6,350 nucleotides of DNA. Origin: an uncultured Ruminococcus sp. (GTDB taxonomy: Bacteria; Bacillota; Clostridia; Oscillospirales; CAG-272). A program made the position numbers and the translations under genes. The stretch covers positions 1 through 6,350 of the forward strand of contig CACZSC010000099.1 in NCBI GenBank assembly GCA_902783755.1, read 5' to 3'. The notes under the pieces were generated by a model, which searched no databases, was not told the DNA's origin, and worked only from the letters and a program-made list of their open reading frames with translations. This document shows, piece after piece, positions 1-6,275 of the stretch; the first letter of the stretch is position 1, and each line of letters begins with the position of its first letter.

Positions 1-101
1 GCCACACCATTGGACTCGACTACGTATCATGCTCACCGTTCAGAGTACCGATCGCACGTCTCGCTGCGGCACAGGCAGCCATCCGTGAAAAGAAGAACTG
101 A
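1..101 (+). CDS. ppdK: Pyruvate, phosphate dikinase, C-terminal end (partial, cut by left edge)
   Basis: The reading frame beginning at base 3 gives 32 residues ending at TGA 99-101. They include the stretch GLDYVSCSPFRVPIARLAAA, the highly conserved C-terminus of pyruvate, phosphate dikinase. The Cys in this stretch matches the catalytic cysteine of the PEP/pyruvate-binding domain (Cys831 in the Clostridium symbiosum enzyme). The family enzyme interconverts ATP + Pi + pyruvate and AMP + PPi + PEP in the cytoplasm, and in many anaerobic Clostridia works in PPi-linked glycolysis. The N-terminal ATP-grasp domain and the phosphohistidine domain lie outside the window. The gene closes with its own terminator about 85 bases downstream, so it is transcriptionally separate from the next gene. 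Identification rests on the conserved C-terminal motif and is close to certain despite the short length. Confidence 0.95.
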   Translation, partial: HTIGLDYVSCSPFRVPIARLAAAQAAIREKKN

Positions 102-186
102 TAGCGGGATGAGCTTAACGATTCCGCCAGAGGAAGCAAAAGACAACAGTATAAAGACTAGTATTTAAGTTCAAACAGCAATATTG

Positions 187-222
187 CCCGGCAGAGAGAT
201 TTTTCTGCCGGGTATTTCTTTT
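187..222 (+). terminator. Intrinsic terminator of the PPDK gene
   Basis: CCCGGCAGA (187-195) pairs perfectly with TCTGCCGGG (204-212) around an 8-base AT-rich loop, and is followed by TATTTCTTTT (213-222). This is a GC-rich stem with a U-rich tail about 85 bases after the PPDK stop codon, on the same strand. Confidence 0.9.
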
Positions 223-240
223 CCGTAGATGTTCAGAAAC

Positions 241-294
241 TTGTGAAATATCGATCCTTGACATGTCTGATTATTTGTGAAAAACGGATTGACA
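241..294 (+). repeat. Two imperfect copies of TTGTGAAA...TTGACA upstream of the ene-reductase promoter
   Basis: TTGTGAAA occurs at 241-248 and again at 275-282. Each copy is followed within 9 and 6 bases by TTGACA (258-263 and 289-294). The second TTGACA is the -35 box of the promoter below, while the first has no acceptable -10 at 16-18 bases. This may be a degenerate tandem duplication of a promoter or a regulator-binding region. It could also be chance in AT-rich intergenic DNA. Confidence 0.4.
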
Positions 295-317
295 GCAACT
301 TCAAATATTTGTACTAT
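289..317 (+). promoter_or_regulatory. Sigma-A type promoter for the ene-reductase gene
   Basis: A perfect -35 TTGACA (289-294) is separated by exactly 17 bases from the -10 TACTAT (312-317). Transcription would start near 324, leaving a leader of about 63 bases before the ATG at 387. The heptamer TACTATA that contains the -10 is repeated 13 bases later (325-331), which may be a second -10-like element or an operator half. Confidence 0.8.
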
Positions 318-373
318 ATCTTTATACTATAGATGAAGTTACATTCTTGATCCGAATAAACTATATATTGAGT

Positions 374-380
374 AAGGGAG
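374..380 (+). promoter_or_regulatory. Ribosome binding site of the ene-reductase gene
   Basis: AAGGGAG lies 6 bases before the ATG at 387 and supports that start over any internal methionine. Confidence 0.85.
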
Positions 381-386
381 ATTCTT

Positions 387-2471
387 ATGGATCCGAAATA
401 TGAGCCGTTGTTTACTCCGTGGAAAGTCGGGAACGTAGAGATAAAGAACCGTGTTGTCATGCTTCCGATGGAAGGCACGAATATGATCCAGTGGGAAGCC
501 AAGACCGGATTTGTAAAAGGTATCGGAGAATTCTACAGGGACCGCAAGGACAACAATATCGGACTGTTCATACCGGGGCTGATCCCGCTGATCAGTGTGA
601 TAGGGGAGAAGTGGGCATACAAACACCCCGAGGTGTTCGAACAGGCCAGGCCGGTGGTGGACGATATACATCAGAGCGGAGCAAAGGTTTTCTTCCAGCT
701 GAGCGCAGGATCAGGGCGTTCGATGATACTCCCTCCTTTGCTCAAGCCTTTTGTCAGGAAGGGCTTTCTCAAATCAGTATCCTCAAAACTTCTGATGACC
801 AAATGGTGGTGGACCGCGCCTGATCCCGACGAGCCGAACGTATGGGATCCTGATGTGAAGATGGATCTCTTCACGTCTGAAATGATAAGCAGGTTCGTAT
901 ATGCGTTCGGCCAGACCGCAAAGCGCTGCAAAGAGATCGGAGTGGACGGTGTCGAGATCCATGCCGTACATGAAGGATATCTGCTCGATCAGTTCACCAT
1001 GAAGTATACCAATCATCGGACCGACGAATATGGCGGCAATCTGGAGAACCGTCTCCGCTTTGCCTGCGAGATCGTAAAGGAGATCAAGAAGGTGTGCGGA
1101 GAGGACTACCCGGTCTCGCTGCGTTATTCGGTATGCTCAATGACAAAGGGATTCAACTCCGGAGCGGTACCCGGGGAGATCTTCGACGAGGCCGGACGGT
1201 CCATGGAAGAATCCGAACAGGCCGTGCGGATCCTGGAAGAGGCCGGATACGACATGTTCAACTGCGACAACGGAACGTACGACGCGTGGTTCTGGGCGCA
1301 TCCTCCGGTATACGCTCCGCTGAACATGAATCTGTCATATGTCGAGCATATAAAGAGATTCACCACAAAGCCCGTCGTATGCGCGGGCCGTCTGCAGCCC
1401 GGTGCTGCTGCCGTATCCATCGCTGCCGGAAAGATAGACGCGATGGGGGTAGGCCGCCAGCTGCTGTGCGATCCGGAATACATAACGAAGATAATGGAAG
1501 GCCGCATGGATGAGATACGTCCGTGCATAGCGTGCCACGGTGCATGTCTGCCGTTCAACGGGCTGAACGGAAAGGGGACGGATATAGATGCCTTCCACAT
1601 CGAGATGGGCCGCTGCGTCCTTAATCCGTGGACCAACAATGAGACGAAATACTCGAAGGCTCCGGCGGAACACCCCGGAAAGATCGCCGTCATAGGCGGC
1701 GGGATTGCAGGTATGGAAGTGGCCATACAGGCGTCTCTCCGGGGACACAAAGTGAATCTTTATGAAAAGACAGGCAGGCTTGGCGGGGTCTTCAACGCGG
1801 CTGCGGCTATGTCATTCAAGGAAAAGGACAGGGATCTTCTTGCGTGGTACGAAAGAAAGCTGAGATCCACCGAGACCGTCATACATTTCAATACGGAGAT
1901 TGAAGACATCGGGACGCTTGACGCAGATATCGTTGTCGTGGCAATCGGCGCTCACGCGCGTACGCTGCATATCCCGGGAGCAGAGCGTGCGGTGACGGCT
2001 GCGGACTATCTTAACGGGTTTGCATCTGCGGGAGACAACGTAGTCATAATTGGCGGAGGGCTTACGGGCTGTGAGATAGCCTACGAGCTGGCACTGCAGG
2101 GAAAACATCCTTCAGTCGTGGAAATGACAGGTGATCTTGTCGGCGCGAAAGGGATATGCATGGCCAACTCGACGATGCTGCGGGAGCTCCTTCGGTATCA
2201 TAATGTTCCTGCCTACCTGAACTCAGAGGCGGAATCCATCACAGAAACCAGCGTAGTGATCAGGACTCCTGAAGGCAGCAAGAGCATTCCGGCGGATACG
2301 GTGATAATGTCCGTGGGCTACAGTCCGGACAAACGATTCGAGACAGACGAGCTGCGAAAAATCCGGAAACCTGAAGTGTACTTCGTCGGAGACTGCGATA
2401 AAGTCGGCAGTCTCAAGACGGTCATAAAGCAGGCATACGAGCTTGTCCAAACCATCTCATACGGGAAATAG
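387..2471 (+). CDS. Old yellow enzyme-family enoate/2,4-dienoyl-CoA reductase-like flavoenzyme (FMN, 4Fe-4S, FAD)
   Basis: The 694-aa product has the full three-domain layout of clostridial enoate reductase, FadH and BaiCD/BaiH. Residues 1 to about 375 form an FMN TIM barrel, with NRVVMLPMEG (21-30), GVEIHAVHEGYLLDQF (188-203), YGGNLENR (215-222) and the FMN-phosphate region near GVGRQLLCDP (354-363). A cysteine cluster follows (C380, C383, C387, C410), fitting one 4Fe-4S centre. Next come two Rossmann dinucleotide folds: GGGIAG (437-442, FAD) and GGGLTG (556-561, NAD(P)H), with a closing FAD motif VYFVGDC (664-670). The family reduces activated C=C bonds of unsaturated acids, acyl-CoAs or enones in the cytoplasm, with electrons passing from NAD(P)H through FAD and Fe-S to FMN. 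The cysteine spacing before the last ligand is unusually wide (22 residues, against 11 in E. coli FadH). A ligase gene follows after 146 bases with no terminator between. Fold and reaction type are secure; the substrate (enoate, cinnamate-like acid, steroid or acyl-CoA) is not determinable. The ATG has a good Shine-Dalgarno sequence. Confidence 0.93.
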   Translation: MDPKYEPLFTPWKVGNVEIKNRVVMLPMEGTNMIQWEAKTGFVKGIGEFYRDRKDNNIGLFIPGLIPLISVIGEKWAYKHPEVFEQARPVVDDIHQSGAKVFFQLSAGSGRSMILPPLLKPFVRKGFLKSVSSKLLMTKWWWTAPDPDEPNVWDPDVKMDLFTSEMISRFVYAFGQTAKRCKEIGVDGVEIHAVHEGYLLDQFTMKYTNHRTDEYGGNLENRLRFACEIVKEIKKVCGEDYPVSLRYSVCSMTKGFNSGAVPGEIFDEAGRSMEESEQAVRILEEAGYDMFNCDNGTYDAWFWAHPPVYAPLNMNLSYVEHIKRFTTKPVVCAGRLQPGAAAVSIAAGKIDAMGVGRQLLCDPEYITKIMEGRMDEIRPCIACHGACLPFNGLNGKGTDIDAFHIEMGRCVLNPWTNNETKYSKAPAEHPGKIAVIGGGIAGMEVAIQASLRGHKVNLYEKTGRLGGVFNAAAAMSFKEKDRDLLAWYERKLRSTETVIHFNTEIEDIGTLDADIVVVAIGAHARTLHIPGAERAVTAADYLNGFASAGDNVVIIGGGLTGCEIAYELALQGKHPSVVEMTGDLVGAKGICMANSTMLRELLRYHNVPAYLNSEAESITETSVVIRTPEGSKSIPADTVIMSVGYSPDKRFETDELRKIRKPEVYFVGDCDKVGSLKTVIKQAYELVQTISYGK

Positions 2472-2516
2472 AACACGTGCGGATGCTCGGAAAGCAGATG
2501 TCAGCTTCTAGTGTTT

Positions 2517-2600
2517 TCCGTTTTATCGGAACACCCGTGCACTTGACGGCGGGCGGCGGGAAAAGTATAATTATGAAGGATTTTTCTTAACTAAAACGGA
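2517..2600 (+). repeat. 9-bp inverted repeat flanking the ligase promoter
   Basis: TCCGTTTTA (2517-2525) is the exact reverse complement of TAAAACGGA (2592-2600). The two arms lie on either side of the promoter at 2543-2571, one upstream of -35 and one in the leader. The core AAAACGGA also occurs at 281-288, directly before the -35 of the other promoter in this window. It may be an operator pair; it is short enough to be coincidental. Confidence 0.35.
2543..2571 (+). promoter_or_regulatory. Internal sigma-A type promoter for the ligase and E2-like genes
   Basis: TTGACG (2543-2548), a 17-base G-rich spacer and a perfect TATAAT (2566-2571) form a near-consensus promoter. Transcription would start near 2578, about 40 bases before the ATG at 2618. 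The ligase and downstream gene can therefore be expressed independently of the ene-reductase, although no terminator is visible between 2472 and 2540 and read-through seems possible. Confidence 0.8.
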
Positions 2601-2617
2601 CTAAGAAGGAAAAAAGA

Positions 2618-4330
2618 ATGGAACAGGAACCATACCGGCAGAGAGAGCATCTCGAGTACCCGGAAGCCACAATGTTTGAACTGGTTGAAAAGGTATCAAA
2701 GGAGTATCCAGACTGGCCGGCATATGAGTTTTACAACAAAAAGACAACATATAGCGGATTTCTGAGACGGATCGAAAGAGCTGCCAGGGCGTTCTGGGCA
2801 TACGGGATAAAAGAGGGAGACGCAGTAACGATCTGCATGCCCAATACCCCTCAGGCAATAGACTGCTTCTACGCTCTGGACAGGATCGGAGCTGTCGCGA
2901 ACATGGTGCATCCCCTGTCAGCGCAGACGGAGATCACAGATTACCTGAATATCTCAGAAAGCAAAATAATTCTCACGGTCGACCTGTTCTATGAAAAGGT
3001 GGAGAAGGCCTGCGGGGACGCAGACCATCCGGTGACCATACTGGCGTGCAGGATGCAGGAGGAGATCCCTTTTTATCTGGTGCCCGTGTACATAATGAAG
3101 AAAGGGAGGGAATACCTGAAATTCCCGAGATCTCCGCATCTGCTGTGGACCGAGTTTCTGAAACGCGGTGACAGCGGTGAAGAACCGCCCAGACCGGCAT
3201 TTGACAAAAACCGGACGTCGGTGGTCCTTTACAGCGGAGGCACCAGCGGGATGCCGAAAGGTATATGCCTGTCTGACAACAACTTCAACGCATGTGCCAT
3301 CCAGGGGGTTGAAGCCATTGGAGTCAAGATCCGGGCCGGACTCACGATGCTCAGCTGCATGCCTCTGTTCCACGGCTTCGGGCTTGGCATCAACATACAC
3401 ACAGTCCTTATACACGGAGCCTGCTGTATTCTGATGCCTACCTTCAACAGCAAGAGCTATGCTGCGATGATGAAAAAGAAAAAGCCCACATTCCTGGCAG
3501 GCGTCCCGACGATATACGAAGCTCTGCTGCATATGCCGCAGCTCGACGGCCTGGACATGAGTTTCCTCAGGGGCATGTTCTGCGGAGGTGACTCGCTGTC
3601 GGTTGAGCTGAAGAAGAAGGTTGACAAATTCCTGAAAGACCATAATGCGACTATACAGATAAGAGAGGGATACGGGCTTACCGAGTGTGTCACTGCCAGC
3701 TGTCTGACTCCACGGGACGACTACCGGGAGAACAGCATAGGCCTTCCTTTCCCGGATACGGTATACGGCATAGTGAATCCCGGAACTGACGATGTTCTTG
3801 GGCCCGGTGAGGAGGGAGAGATAATACTGAAAGGCCCGACCGTGATGCTGGGTTACCTGAAAATGCCGGAGGAGACGGCAAAGACCCTGAGGCGTCTGCC
3901 TGACGGAGACATATGGCTGTATACGGGCGACCTCGGGCATATGGACGAGGACGGGTTCGTGTATTTCAAGCAGAGGATCAAGAGGCTTATCATAACAAAC
4001 GGTTACAACGTGAACCCTGCACAGATCGAGAACGTCATAGACAGCATACCGGAGGTTTCATACAGTTGTGTCATCGGCGTAAAAGATCCGAGACGCATAC
4101 AGAAAGTCAAAGCATTCATCGTTCCCGCCGACGGGGTCGAGCCCGGTGAGGAACTGAAGTCGAGGATAATGGAACAGCTTACCCTGCATATCGCAAAATA
4201 CGCGCTTCCCAGAGAGATCGAATTCAGAAAAGAACTTCCCAAGACCCTGGTGGGCAAAGTGGCGTTCAGGGTGCTTGAACAGGAAGAGGAAAACAAAATA
4301 TCAGGAAACGAGGAGACCGTCAATGAGTGA
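2618..4330 (+). CDS. Adenylate-forming acyl-CoA synthetase / AMP-dependent acid ligase
   Basis: The 570-aa product is a full-length ANL-superfamily enzyme. Visible core motifs are the ATP P-loop YSGGTSGMPKG (205-215), the A5 motif YGLTE (352-356), the A7 motif YTGDLG (435-440) with the ATP-ribose Asp438, the hinge region around KQRIKRLIITNGYNVNP (451-467), and the A10 motif PKTLVGK (541-547) with the catalytic lysine K547. Such enzymes activate a carboxylic acid to acyl-AMP and usually transfer it to CoA. There is no carrier domain, signal peptide or clear membrane segment. The ATG has AGAAGGA (2604-2610) 7 bases upstream. The last residues, after about 555, form a charged tail. The 3' end overlaps the next gene by 8 nt, implying translational coupling. 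Motif completeness suggests an active enzyme. The substrate is unknown; medium/long-chain, aromatic or sterol-type acids are all possible, and the upstream ene-reductase hints at an unsaturated acid. Confidence 0.93.
   Translation: MEQEPYRQREHLEYPEATMFELVEKVSKEYPDWPAYEFYNKKTTYSGFLRRIERAARAFWAYGIKEGDAVTICMPNTPQAIDCFYALDRIGAVANMVHPLSAQTEITDYLNISESKIILTVDLFYEKVEKACGDADHPVTILACRMQEEIPFYLVPVYIMKKGREYLKFPRSPHLLWTEFLKRGDSGEEPPRPAFDKNRTSVVLYSGGTSGMPKGICLSDNNFNACAIQGVEAIGVKIRAGLTMLSCMPLFHGFGLGINIHTVLIHGACCILMPTFNSKSYAAMMKKKKPTFLAGVPTIYEALLHMPQLDGLDMSFLRGMFCGGDSLSVELKKKVDKFLKDHNATIQIREGYGLTECVTASCLTPRDDYRENSIGLPFPDTVYGIVNPGTDDVLGPGEEGEIILKGPTVMLGYLKMPEETAKTLRRLPDGDIWLYTGDLGHMDEDGFVYFKQRIKRLIITNGYNVNPAQIENVIDSIPEVSYSCVIGVKDPRRIQKVKAFIVPADGVEPGEELKSRIMEQLTLHIAKYALPREIEFRKELPKTLVGKVAFRVLEQEEENKISGNEETVNE
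4311..4315 (+). promoter_or_regulatory. Ribosome binding site that sets the start of the E2-like gene
   Basis: AGGAG lies 7 bases before the ATG at 4323, inside the end of the ligase gene. It favours this ATG over the in-frame TTG at 4275, which would add 16 highly basic residues out of keeping with the rest of the protein. Confidence 0.8.
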
Positions 4331-5216
4331 ATCCGGAAAAAAGTACAAGAGAAGATGGGGAGACCGCTGGGACGCGCGTCGGGTCAAGGCGCCGGGGCTC
4401 CAGACCATAATGGGATATCTGTGGCCGAAAAGGACGGACTGCGAGGTATATCTCAAAGACAATATCGATGCTACCAATCTCGTGGCATATCTCGAGAAAA
4501 AGAATGCGGAACACCCCGAATACAAGACGACGCTGTTCCACTGTGCCATCACCGGTATGGCCAGGATGGTGATGGAAAGGCCTCTGCTGAAGCGTTTCAT
4601 CCAGGGATACAGGCTGTATGAGAAAAACGAACTCAGCATAAGCTTCATTGTGAAAAGGAAATTTGCCGATGACGCAGAAGAGTCCCTGATGGTGCTCTTC
4701 CCGAAGGAAGATGATACGATCGACAGCATCAGCAAACACATAGTCGGCGAGGTAAAGGAAACAAGGAAGAGCGAGCACGCTACGGGAGGCATCGACGAGC
4801 TTCTTGACAAGTTTGCCGCGCTGCCAAGATTCATTCTGATACCGGTGTTCAGGATAATCAGATGGCTGGATTTCTGGGGCAAGACGCCAAAGGCCCTGAC
4901 TGAAGGCGACACCCACTACACTACAATTCTAGCAAGCAATCTCGGCAGTATTAAATGCCCGTCCGTATACCATCATCTGAACAATTACGGTACGAACAGC
5001 ATAATAATCACGATAGGGACTCTCCACAAGGAAGAGGTGCTCATGCCTGACGGGACGAAAGAGATCCGGGATATAATTGATGTCGGCGCGACGCTGGACG
5101 AGAGGATTGCTGACGGTTTCTATTTTGCAAAGAGCCTGAAGCTCATAAAATACATCTTCGACAATCCGGAGATCCTAGAGAAGCCACTGGGCGAGCCCAG
5201 TGGGTTCGAATACTGA
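4323..5216 (+). CDS. Stand-alone 2-oxoacid dehydrogenase E2 / chloramphenicol acetyltransferase-fold protein, with Glu at the usual catalytic His position
   Basis: The product is 297 aa from the ATG with a good Shine-Dalgarno sequence. It resembles the catalytic domain of 2-oxoacid dehydrogenase acyltransferases (PF00198-like). Near the N-terminus is a basic stretch with a hydrophobic continuation and YLKDNIDATNL (43-53), resembling the E2 strand that contains an E/D-x-D. TTILASNLGSI (200-210) matches the E2 'SNLGS' region, and DERIADGFYFA (259-269) aligns with the E2 signature DHRxxDG. In that signature the catalytic His is Glu260, while Asp264 and Gly265 are kept. There are no lipoyl or E1/E3-binding domains, so it is not part of a normal dehydrogenase complex. 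A hydrophobic-basic helix (167-186) may be amphipathic and touch the membrane. From memory, stand-alone Bacillota relatives also carry a DERxxDG form, so this may be a family trait rather than a mutation. Overlap with the ligase suggests it acts on, or binds, the ligase's acyl product. Fold assignment is fairly sure; enzymatic activity is open. Confidence 0.82.
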   Translation: MSESGKKYKRRWGDRWDARRVKAPGLQTIMGYLWPKRTDCEVYLKDNIDATNLVAYLEKKNAEHPEYKTTLFHCAITGMARMVMERPLLKRFIQGYRLYEKNELSISFIVKRKFADDAEESLMVLFPKEDDTIDSISKHIVGEVKETRKSEHATGGIDELLDKFAALPRFILIPVFRIIRWLDFWGKTPKALTEGDTHYTTILASNLGSIKCPSVYHHLNNYGTNSIIITIGTLHKEEVLMPDGTKEIRDIIDVGATLDERIADGFYFAKSLKLIKYIFDNPEILEKPLGEPSGFEY

Positions 5217-5231
5217 TAACGGAAAAACGAA

Positions 5232-5267
5232 AAGGGAGCCTGCTTCAGAAATTGAGCAGACTCCCTT
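5232..5267. terminator. Hairpin terminator between convergent genes
   Basis: AAGGGAG (5232-5238) pairs with CTCCCTT (5261-5267). After one mismatch, CTGCT (5240-5244) pairs with AGCAG (5255-5259). On the - strand the stem is followed by a T-rich tail (complement of 5221-5231), making it a good terminator for the thioredoxin reductase-like gene. On the + strand the tail TAATCTATATA is weaker, so termination of the E2-like gene may be less efficient. It is the only candidate terminator for either gene in this 68-base gap. Confidence 0.8.
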
Positions 5268-5284
5268 AATCTATATATGAACCG

Positions 5285-6205
5285 TTATGATCTTTCGTTG
5301 ATGTACCTGCATGCCGCAAGCGCCGCGGTCGCGCCGTCTGAGATGGCCGTCGCCACCTGGCGCACATATTTGCTCCTGCAGTCGCCTGCCACGAATATCC
5401 CTTCGGTCTTCGTCAGGCAGTTCTCGTCTGAATCGAAATAGCCGTATCTGTTCAGATCCGCGAGATCGGCAAAGGGTTCGTTCTCGGGTATGAGTCCTAT
5501 CGCGACGAACAATCCGTCGCAGGGTATCTCCTCTTCAGCGCCGCTGTCGGTGTGAAGTACAGTGACTCCTCTTAATCCGCCATTATCGTTTTTCAGGAGA
5601 CCCGTGATCTTGACTCCGGTGTGCGCTGAAACATTCATCCTCGAAAACAGCACGTCCTGGAGCCTTTTTTCTCCGGTGAAGTGCGGAAGGTCCTGCAGCA
5701 TGGTGACCCTGGAGCACTTGTCAGACAGAAGGATCGCCTCCTGGAGCGCGGAGTTGCCTCCGCCCGCGACACACACCGCTCTGTCCGAATAGAAATCCCC
5801 GTCGCAGACAGCGCAGAACGAAATGCCTTCGCCCACCATTTCATCTTCGCCTTCAAGACCGAGCATCCTGTGCTTGACGCCGGTGGCGATGATGACGGCA
5901 AGAGCTTCGAAATCCGTACCGTCCTCCGTGTGTACGATCTTTTTCCCGTCCGCTGATTCCACGGAGGTGACGGTGTTGATCTCGATTTCCGCTCCCTGGT
6001 GCAGGATCTGTTCCAGTGTGCGGTCTGCAAACTCATTCCCGCTCATTGAGATGGTTCCAGGGTAATTCTCCACTTTCGGAGAGTGGGTGATCTGTCCGCC
6101 GAACCCGGTCTTTTCTATGACCAGCACCGATTTGCCGTTCCTGAGGCCGTAAAGCGCAGAAGTCATGCCTGCGGGTCCGCCGCCTACAACAATAATATCG
6201 TACAT
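5285..6205 (-). CDS. trxB: Thioredoxin reductase-like flavoprotein with non-canonical pyridine nucleotide site
   Basis: The 306-aa product has the length and order of low-molecular-weight thioredoxin reductases: FAD Rossmann motif GGGPAG (8-13), GGQITHSPKVENYPG (36-50), ATG (107-109), the redox pair CAVC (C131, C134), a second Rossmann motif GGGNSA (148-153) and the FAD motif GIFVAGDC (269-276) followed by RQVATAISDG (282-291). The family passes electrons through FAD and the CxxC pair to thioredoxin. Oddly, the HRRxxxR segment that holds the NADPH 2'-phosphate in E. coli TrxB is replaced here by residues 175-181 and neighbours (LQDLPHFTGEK, 170-180), with all three basic residues missing. NADPH use is therefore doubtful; NADH or reduced ferredoxin is possible. 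The start has GAGAGG 5 bases upstream (complement of 6211-6216). The gene is convergent with the ligase block and probably unrelated to it. The protein could also serve a specialised thioredoxin-like partner. Confidence 0.9.
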   Translation of the reverse strand: MYDIIVVGGGPAGMTSALYGLRNGKSVLVIEKTGFGGQITHSPKVENYPGTISMSGNEFADRTLEQILHQGAEIEINTVTSVESADGKKIVHTEDGTDFEALAVIIATGVKHRMLGLEGEDEMVGEGISFCAVCDGDFYSDRAVCVAGGGNSALQEAILLSDKCSRVTMLQDLPHFTGEKRLQDVLFSRMNVSAHTGVKITGLLKNDNGGLRGVTVLHTDSGAEEEIPCDGLFVAIGLIPENEPFADLADLNRYGYFDSDENCLTKTEGIFVAGDCRSKYVRQVATAISDGATAALAACRYINERS

Positions 6206-6225
6206 AAAAACCTCTCGTATAAACA

Positions 6226-6254
6226 GAGGCAGAGACCATTAAGGTTTCTGCCTC
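6226..6254 (-). terminator. 12-bp hairpin between the right-edge gene and the thioredoxin reductase-like gene
   Basis: GAGGCAGAGACC (6226-6237) pairs with GGTTTCTGCCTC (6243-6254) with one G-U wobble and a 5-base loop. Read on the - strand it sits 21 bases after the upstream stop and is followed by TGTTTATAC, a modest U tract, so it may terminate or attenuate transcription into the reductase gene. On the + strand it is followed by ATTTGTCATTTTT, a better U tract, but no + strand gene ends here. Confidence 0.65.
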
Positions 6255-6275
6255 ATTTGTCATTTTTCGGAATAC

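Noticed and set aside
258..263. First TTGACA as a separate promoter -35
   Set aside because: The bases 16-18 downstream (AAAAAC region near 281) do not resemble a -10 box.
1124..1750. Open frame of 208 codons on the - strand
   Set aside because: It lies wholly within the ene-reductase gene and has a low-complexity-looking, unrecognised product; it is a shadow of codon bias.
2511..2534. Possible terminator between ene-reductase and ligase
   Set aside because: GTGTT-CCG pairs with CGGAACAC only with a 2-base bulge, and no U tract follows, so termination is unlikely.
2954..3940. Long open frame (328 codons) on the - strand
   Set aside because: It is antisense to the ligase, which has all ANL motifs; the translation shows no recognisable domain and no good ribosome binding site was noted.
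4275..4322. TTG start extending the E2-like protein by 16 residues
   Set aside because: The extension lies in the ligase coding region and encodes an Arg/Lys-rich stretch; the ATG at 4323 has a well-placed AGGAG.
4301..4916. Two overlapping - strand open frames of about 200 codons
   Set aside because: Both are antisense to the E2-like gene and have no family features.
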